Shown piece after piece: positions 6,424-10,860 of a stretch of 10,860 nt of DNA (position 1 is the first letter of the stretch; the number at the start of each line of letters is the position of its first letter). Under the pieces are notes generated by a model, which was given only the letters and a program-made list of their open reading frames with translations, ran no database searches and was not told the origin of the DNA. The translations under genes were made by a program, and so were the position numbers. The stretch is taken from NCBI GenBank assembly GCA_029264635.1, contig JARIAA010000003.1:1-10860 (forward strand), in the 5' to 3' direction. The DNA is from Psychrobacter sp. (GTDB lineage Bacteria > Pseudomonadota > Gammaproteobacteria > Pseudomonadales > Moraxellaceae).

Positions 6424-7569
6424 ATGACGACTTGTATCACCGGCACAGGCCTGTATATACCCCCCTTTAGCATCAGTAATGAAGAGCTAGTAGAGTCATT
6501 CAACCAGTATGTTGACAATTATAACGAAGCGCATGCAGACGAGATAGCCAATGATACTATCCCCGCACTTCAGCACTCATCAGCAGAATTCATCGAAAAA
6601 GTATCGGGCATCAAATCACGTTATGTGATGGAAAAAGCCGGAATTTTAGATCCTGACATTATGGCGCCAGTTATCGCTTATCGTAACTTAGGCGAAGAGC
6701 TGTCTGTTATGGCTGAAATGGGTGCAGCAGCCCTCAAAGATGCGCTTGCTGATGCAGGGCTTGAAGCTAACGATTTAGATGGTATTATCCTCGCTTGCTC
6801 AAACTTCCAGCGCACGTATCCTGCAATTGCCATCGAGATTCAAAAAGAGATTGGCATGGTTGGTGGCTATGCTTATGACATGAACGTTGCTTGTAGCGCC
6901 GCGACTTTTGGTCTGTCACAAGCGCATGGCTCCATCGTATCAGGCCTTGCCAAGCGTGTCGCTGTCGTCAACGTTGAGATTACCTCGGCCCATTTAAACT
7001 GGCGTAATCGTGACAGTCACTTTATCTTTGGTGATGTTGCAACCGCTTGTATCGTAGAAGAATTGGACACACCTAAAGGCTATGAGATTTTAGGTAGTAA
7101 GCTATTTACTGAATTCTCAACCAACATCAAAAACGAATACGGTTTTATGGATCGCTCAGAGTTTTTGGCTGCCAATACTAAGATGTATCCTGATATCAAA
7201 GAGCCAGTAACGGACAAACTATTCTTACAAAATGGTCGTAAGGTATTTCGTGAGGTTTGCCCGAAAGTCTCGGAAATTATACTCCAGCATTTACAAGAGA
7301 ACGATTTTGAGCCAAGTGAAGTCAAGATGATGTGGTTACATCAAGCCAATGCCAATATGCTTGACCTTATCTTACGTACGGTTATGGGTAAAGAGGCGGA
7401 CAAATCTATCGTCCCAAGCGTTATCGCTGAATTTGCCAATACCAGCTCATCAAGCCCGATGGTGGTTTTTCACCGTTATAAAGATGACTTAAAATCTGGC
7501 GATCTAGGTGTGATTTGCTCGTTTGGGGCAGGGTACTCTATTGGTTCTGTGCTAGTACGTAAAGTTTAA
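6424..7569 (+). CDS. FabH-like beta-ketoacyl-ACP synthase III
   Basis: This is a thiolase-fold condensing enzyme of the KAS III type, which joins an acyl-CoA primer to malonyl-ACP. The 381-residue protein carries the complete triad: Cys157 in NVACSAATFG (154-163), His306 in WLHQANANM (304-312) and Asn339 in FANTSSSS (337-344), plus the C-terminal GAGYSIGSVLV glycine loop. It is longer than housekeeping FabH (about 320 residues), with extra sequence at about 25-60 and 225-265. It resembles the Pseudomonas PA3286 type, a second KAS III reported to take medium-chain acyl-CoA from beta-oxidation back into synthesis; this assignment is inference. AAGGA (6411-6415) lies 8 bases before the ATG. It stands alone: the neighbour to the left is divergent and a strong terminator follows, so it is a one-gene unit, not part of a fab operon. 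An alternative is a ketosynthase for a secondary product, which is less likely without partner genes. Confidence 0.88.
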   Translation: MTTCITGTGLYIPPFSISNEELVESFNQYVDNYNEAHADEIANDTIPALQHSSAEFIEKVSGIKSRYVMEKAGILDPDIMAPVIAYRNLGEELSVMAEMGAAALKDALADAGLEANDLDGIILACSNFQRTYPAIAIEIQKEIGMVGGYAYDMNVACSAATFGLSQAHGSIVSGLAKRVAVVNVEITSAHLNWRNRDSHFIFGDVATACIVEELDTPKGYEILGSKLFTEFSTNIKNEYGFMDRSEFLAANTKMYPDIKEPVTDKLFLQNGRKVFREVCPKVSEIILQHLQENDFEPSEVKMMWLHQANANMLDLILRTVMGKEADKSIVPSVIAEFANTSSSSPMVVFHRYKDDLKSGDLGVICSFGAGYSIGSVLVRKV

Positions 7570-7601
7570 AAGCAGGTGTATGCGACTGAAAAATGGTAAA
7601 T

Positions 7602-7633
7602 AAAATAGCTAAGAGCAATCTTAGCTATTTTTT
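7602..7633 (+). terminator. Strong intrinsic terminator after the FabH-like gene
   Basis: A perfect 13-bp stem (7602-7614 with 7619-7631) closes a GCAA tetraloop and ends in a run of six T (7628-7633). It lies 32 bases after the TAA and is the clearest terminator in the window. Confidence 0.92.
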
Positions 7634-7716
7634 ATGGTTTAAAGTTTGTCTTTTATGGATATTTAGCGATATAAAGTCTAAGTTTACGCAGTGGTTTTAA
7701 TTTCACTGCAAAAATT

Positions 7717-7725
7717 TGCTATAAT
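7717..7725 (+). promoter_or_regulatory. Extended -10 promoter of prfA
   Basis: TGCTATAAT is an exact extended -10 (TGnTATAAT) ending 38 bases before the prfA ATG. The -35 (around 7697-7702, TTAATT) is weak, as is common with extended -10 promoters. The leader is about 32 bases. Confidence 0.6.
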
Positions 7726-7763
7726 CGCCCTCTTATTTCCATTATTCAAATAAAAGCCTTTTT

Positions 7764-8852
7764 ATGAAAGAATCCTTACGCTTACGCTTAGACCAGATGG
7801 TAGACCGCTATGAAGAGGTAACTGCCTTATTATCCGATCCTGGGGTTATCAGCGATAATAATAAATTCCGTGAGCTGTCGGTTGAACATAGTGACTTGAT
7901 GGACATCACGACTTTATGGCTGAACTATGGCCGTGCAGAAGCCGATCGAGCTGATGCTGAAAACATGCTAGCAGACGCCTCAGACCCCGAAATGAAAGAG
8001 ATGATGCAGGATGAGATTGATAACGCTCGTAAAGCCATCATAGAGATGGAAGAGTCGCTCAATGTCATGATGCTGCCAAAAGATCCTAATGATAAAGTGC
8101 CTGCGTTTCTAGAGATTCGAGCAGGTACGGGCGGCGACGAAGCGGCGATATTTTCTGGTGATTTATTCCGTATGTACCAAAAATACGCGCAGACTCAAGG
8201 CTGGACGGTAGAGGTGCTATCTGCCAATGAAGGCGAGCACGGCGGTTATAAAGAGATTATCACTCGCGTCTCTGGCAATAGTGTATATGGTCGCTTAAAG
8301 TTTGAGTCGGGGGTGCACCGCGTGCAGCGTGTCCCTGAAACAGAAAGCCAGGGCCGCGTACATACCTCAGCTTGTACCGTTGCTGTCATGCCTGAGGTTG
8401 AGATTGATGATACTGTTGATTTAAACCCAGCCGACATTCGCTTTGATACGTTTCGTTCAAGCGGTGCGGGCGGTCAGCACGTCAACACCACTGACTCAGC
8501 CGTACGTTTAACGCATATTCCAACGGGCACTGTGGTTGAGTGTCAACAAGAGCGCAGCCAGCATAAGAACCGCGCGCAAGCCATGAAAATGCTCATCTCA
8601 AAAATTCAACAGGTCAAAGTACAAGCTCAGGTAGATGCAGCCGATACCATCCGTCGTGACTTGGTCGGTAGTGGCGATCGCTCAGAGCGTATTCGCACTT
8701 ATAATTTTCCACAAGGGCGCATGACTGATCATCGTATCAACCTGACATTATATAAGCTGGATGCTATTATGGAAGGCGATTTGGATGAGATTCTTGATGC
8801 GCTGTTGCGTGAGCATCAAGCGGACTTGATGGCCAGTATTGGTGGTGAGTAA
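7764..8852 (+). CDS. prfA: Peptide chain release factor 1
   Basis: RF1 recognises UAA and UAG in the ribosomal A site and triggers release of the peptide. The 362-residue protein is full length for the family. Domains in order are an N-terminal coiled region (about 1-100), the recognition domain with the tripeptide PET (191-193, the RF1 PxT form) inside RVQRVPETESQGR, and the catalytic loop GAGGQHVN with GGQ at 236-238, whose Gln238 is the usual target of PrmC methylation. This separates it from RF2, which has SPF. The ATG at 7764 matches the family N-terminus. There is no good Shine-Dalgarno in front of it, only AAAAGCC. prmC and hemA, frequent prfA neighbours, are not adjacent here. A higBA pair follows, with no obvious terminator between. 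Confidence 0.97.
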   Translation: MKESLRLRLDQMVDRYEEVTALLSDPGVISDNNKFRELSVEHSDLMDITTLWLNYGRAEADRADAENMLADASDPEMKEMMQDEIDNARKAIIEMEESLNVMMLPKDPNDKVPAFLEIRAGTGGDEAAIFSGDLFRMYQKYAQTQGWTVEVLSANEGEHGGYKEIITRVSGNSVYGRLKFESGVHRVQRVPETESQGRVHTSACTVAVMPEVEIDDTVDLNPADIRFDTFRSSGAGGQHVNTTDSAVRLTHIPTGTVVECQQERSQHKNRAQAMKMLISKIQQVKVQAQVDAADTIRRDLVGSGDRSERIRTYNFPQGRMTDHRINLTLYKLDAIMEGDLDEILDALLREHQADLMASIGGE

Positions 8853-8927
8853 GAAGGCAGCTTGATTAAAATGTAGCTAATGTACACTTTTGACTTCTAT
8901 AAAAGGCTTATGAGATGATTATTAGGA

Positions 8928-8956
8928 TTGTTATATTCCCAAAATGGGAATATAAT
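8928..8956 (+). promoter_or_regulatory. higBA promoter
   Basis: TTGTTA (8928-8933) and a perfect TATAAT (8951-8956) are spaced by exactly 17 bases. Only 8 bases separate the -10 from the higB ATG at 8965, so transcription should begin at or within a few bases of the start codon. Confidence 0.75.
8931..8955. promoter_or_regulatory. Inverted-repeat operator in the higBA promoter
   Basis: The arms TTATATTCCCA (8931-8941) and TGGGAATATAA (8945-8955) are perfect 11-bp inverted repeats around AAA. They cover the end of the -35, the whole spacer and most of the -10. This is the layout expected of an autoregulated toxin-antitoxin operator bound by HigA or the HigBA complex. Confidence 0.75.
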
Positions 8957-8964
8957 AAAGTCAT

Positions 8965-9273
8965 ATGAGAATCATAGCGAAAAGCACGTTACGTAAATTT
9001 TGGGAACAACCTAACTGTAATGATGCAAAAGGGCAGCTTGAGGCATGGCATGATTTCACTATAAAAGCAGACTGGAATTCACCTCAAGATATCAAAGATG
9101 GTTTCAAGAATGCGAGCATATGTGCCAATAATAGAGTCGTTTTTAATATCGCTGGGAACAAGTATCGATTAGTCGTAGAGATACAATATCAAGTTGGTAT
9201 TGTCTGGATAAAATTTATTGGTACTCATAGCGATTATGACAAAATAGATGTCGAGGTAGTCAATGAATATTAA
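8965..9273 (+). CDS. higB: HigB-family mRNA interferase toxin
   Basis: This is a RelE-superfamily toxin of the HigB type (PF09907-like), expected to cut mRNA at the ribosome when not held by its antitoxin. The 102-residue product begins MRIIAKSTLRKFWE, the normal family start. It has RVVFNIAGNKYRLVVEI (57-73) and FIGTHSDYDKID (84-95), the two most conserved blocks of the family, so it looks intact. The ATG lies only 8 bases after a perfect -10, with no room for a Shine-Dalgarno, so its mRNA is probably leaderless. It overlaps higA by 11 bases; the toxin-first order is typical of higBA. The pair sits between prfA and lysS, which have no functional link to it, suggesting insertion. Activity is inferred from the family. 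Confidence 0.9.
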   Translation: MRIIAKSTLRKFWEQPNCNDAKGQLEAWHDFTIKADWNSPQDIKDGFKNASICANNRVVFNIAGNKYRLVVEIQYQVGIVWIKFIGTHSDYDKIDVEVVNEY

Positions 9274-9613
9274 ACCAATCCGAAACGATGAAGATTTAAA
9301 ACAAGCATTTAAGCAGTTAGAAGCAGTGTTTCAAGCGCCTGAAGGTAGTATTGAAGCAGATACTCGTGATGTACTAGTGACTTTAATTGAAGCCTACGAA
9401 AATCAATACTATCCAATTGAACATGCAGAGCCAGTTGAGGCTATTAAGTTTCAGATGGAAAATCTTAATTTAAGTAGGCAAGACTTAGAGAAGTACTTAG
9501 GAGCACCGAGCAAAGTATCAGAGGTTTTGAATCGTAAGCGTCCATTAAGCTTGTCTATGATAAAAAAGCTTCATCAAGAGCTTCATATTCCATATGAAAG
9601 TCTGATTCATTAG
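9263..9613 (+). CDS. higA: HigA-family antitoxin with helix-turn-helix
   Basis: This is the antitoxin and likely autorepressor partner of HigB. The 116-residue protein has an N-terminal part (about 1-60) rich in acidic residues, probably the toxin-binding half, and an Xre-like helix-turn-helix at about 66-105 (LNLSRQDLEKYLG, PSKVSEVLNRKRPL, LSMIKKLHQELHIP). The ATG at 9263 is preceded by GAGG (9253-9256) with 6 bases of spacing, all inside the higB gene. The antitoxin therefore has a much stronger ribosome site than the toxin, which would favour antitoxin excess. It probably binds the inverted repeat at 8931-8955. A terminator follows at 9662. Confidence 0.88.
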   Translation: MNIKPIRNDEDLKQAFKQLEAVFQAPEGSIEADTRDVLVTLIEAYENQYYPIEHAEPVEAIKFQMENLNLSRQDLEKYLGAPSKVSEVLNRKRPLSLSMIKKLHQELHIPYESLIH

Positions 9614-9661
9614 GGTCAGCAGATCCTAATATATAACAGCTATAACCAAAACTATGCTTTT

Positions 9662-9684
9662 GCAGTTTTAAGACTGCTTTTTTT
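9662..9684 (+). terminator. Intrinsic terminator after higBA
   Basis: A 5-bp stem GCAGT/ACTGC (9662-9677) with a 6-base loop is followed by seven T (9678-9684). The stem is short but the T run is good. It would separate higBA from lysS. Confidence 0.6.
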
Positions 9685-9730
9685 ATATTTTAAAAACTAC
9701 CTATACCTATCCAACAATTTTGAGAGTGTT

Positions 9731-10860
9731 ATGTCAAAGCAAAACGATCAAAACCAAGATCAAGCCCCAACTTTAGAAGAAGCGAATGAGCTGATTGCTC
9801 AATTGCAAGCAAAGCTGGACGATATCGCTGCTTCAGGCAAACAGCCTTATCCAAACCAGTTTAAACGCACTGATTATGCTGAGGACTTGCAAGCGGCCTT
9901 TGAAGGTGTGTCGAAGCAAGAAATTGAAGAAAAAGCAGCAAATGGCGAAAAGACTCAGGTCAATGTGGCTGGCCGCGTCATGTTGAACCGTGGGGCATTC
10001 ATTGTCATTCAAGATATGACCGGTCGCATCCAGTTGTATGTAGCACGTAAAGAGTTGGATTCAGAGACGCTTGCAAGCATCAAGTCATTAGACTTAGGCG
10101 ATATCGTTGGCGTATCAGGTTATATCGGTCGCTCAGGTAAGGGTGATTTATATGTACATATTGAAGAGTTCAACTTACTGACCAAATCACTACGCCCAAT
10201 GCCAAATAAGTTTCATGGCTTAGCGGATGTGGAGGCGCGCTATCGCAATCGTCATCTGGATTTGATGACCAATGAGACCACTCGTGATACTTTTGTAATT
10301 CGCAGTCAAGTAATTAGCGGTATTCGCCAGTTTATGCTGAATGAGCGTTTTATGGAGGTCGAGACGCCGATGATGCATCCTATTCCAGGTGGTGCCGTGG
10401 CGCGTCCGTTTGTGACCCATCATAATGCGCTAGATATGCCATTATATCTGCGTATCGCACCTGAATTATATCTAAAACGCTTGGTTATTGGCGGGTTTGA
10501 GAAAGTATTTGAGATTAACCGGAGTTTTCGTAATGAAGGGGTGTCCACGCGCCATAACCCTGAATTTACGATGATTGAGTTTTATCAGGCGTATGCTGAC
10601 TATCACGATTTGATGGATTTAACAGAGCGCTTATTCCATAAGCTTGCGATGGATATTTTGGGTACGACTGAGCTTACTTATCAAGAAGAGAGTATCAGTT
10701 TAAAAGCACCATTTGCACGTGTAACGATGACCGATGCTATCAAAAAATACGCTGAAGGCTTTGATATGTCGCGTATTAATGACCGTGATTACTTGGCAGA
10801 TTATGTCGCGAACACGCTTAGACAGCCAGTTAACGATGTTTTTGGTATCGGTAAACTCAT
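9731..10860 (+). CDS. lysS: Lysine--tRNA ligase, 3' end outside window
   Basis: This is class II lysyl-tRNA synthetase, which charges tRNA-Lys. The ATG at 9731 opens a frame that is uninterrupted to the window edge: 376 full codons of an expected 500 or so. The order is a polar N-terminal helix (about 1-70), the OB-fold anticodon-binding domain (about 75-150, VAGRVMLNRGAFIVIQDM), and the catalytic core with IPGGAVARPF, YLRIAPELYLKRL and motif 2, FRNEGVSTRHNPEFTMIEF (266-284). Motif 3 lies beyond the edge. A weak Shine-Dalgarno, GAGAG (9722-9726), precedes the ATG. A terminator at 9662-9684 means it probably has its own promoter in the AT-rich bases 9685-9725, but I cannot pick one with confidence. 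Confidence 0.97.
   Translation, partial: MSKQNDQNQDQAPTLEEANELIAQLQAKLDDIAASGKQPYPNQFKRTDYAEDLQAAFEGVSKQEIEEKAANGEKTQVNVAGRVMLNRGAFIVIQDMTGRIQLYVARKELDSETLASIKSLDLGDIVGVSGYIGRSGKGDLYVHIEEFNLLTKSLRPMPNKFHGLADVEARYRNRHLDLMTNETTRDTFVIRSQVISGIRQFMLNERFMEVETPMMHPIPGGAVARPFVTHHNALDMPLYLRIAPELYLKRLVIGGFEKVFEINRSFRNEGVSTRHNPEFTMIEFYQAYADYHDLMDLTERLFHKLAMDILGTTELTYQEESISLKAPFARVTMTDAIKKYAEGFDMSRINDRDYLADYVANTLRQPVNDVFGIGKL

Noticed and set aside
8334..8342. PET instead of PAT/PVT in the RF1 recognition motif as an oddity linked to the TAG in the catalase gene
   Set aside because: The motif is P-x-T and the middle residue varies among RF1 proteins. There is no sign that UAG reading is altered; prfA looks intact.
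1..10860. tRNA or rRNA genes, CRISPR arrays, insertion sequences, prophage genes
   Set aside because: None recognised: no regularly spaced repeats, no transposase or integrase motifs and no tRNA-like cloverleaf were seen on either strand.

Overview
The window looks like chromosomal DNA of a gammaproteobacterium of the Moraxellaceae, most likely Psychrobacter. This rests on the moderate GC content, the AT-rich spacers and the general look of the proteins (RF1, LysRS, a FabH-like synthase, a UPF0114 protein). It is inference from composition and familiarity, not from a database match.

Left part (1-2640, + strand): the 3' part of a DyP-type heme peroxidase gene whose true start lies left of the window, followed after 51 bases by a gene for a catalase-family heme protein. 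The catalase gene is cut by an in-frame TAG about three quarters of the way along. The same frame then continues with the family's usual C-terminal region to a TAA at 2636-2638, so the gene is either broken by one nonsense change or carries a sequencing error.

Middle (2640-6145, - strand): a hairpin terminator separates this block from the catalase gene. Read in the direction of transcription it holds pnuC (nicotinamide riboside uptake), a nadR-like gene reduced to the ribosylnicotinamide kinase domain and overlapping pnuC by 50 bases, yqhA (UPF0114 membrane protein), a 10-helix EamA/DMT transporter, and an MliC-type lysozyme-inhibitor lipoprotein with its own promoter. pnuC and nadR form an NAD-precursor salvage pair: import of NR, then trapping as NMN.

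Right part (6146-10860, + strand): a FabH-like beta-ketoacyl synthase with a full Cys-His-Asn triad and a very clear intrinsic terminator; prfA (RF1) behind an extended -10 promoter; a higBA toxin-antitoxin pair; and the first 376 codons of lysS, running off the window. The higBA promoter has a 25-bp inverted repeat filling the spacer and overlapping the -10. The -10 is so close to the higB ATG that the toxin message is probably leaderless, while higA has a good Shine-Dalgarno inside higB.

Most of the window is ordinary core genome. The accessory-looking parts are the higBA pair between two translation genes and the DyP/catalase pair. I did not find a clearly new multi-gene system. The best leads are the in-frame stop in the catalase gene and the leaderless, operator-embedded higB start. 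No stretch over 300 bases lacks a gene; the longest is the 278-base divergent spacer at 6146-6423.
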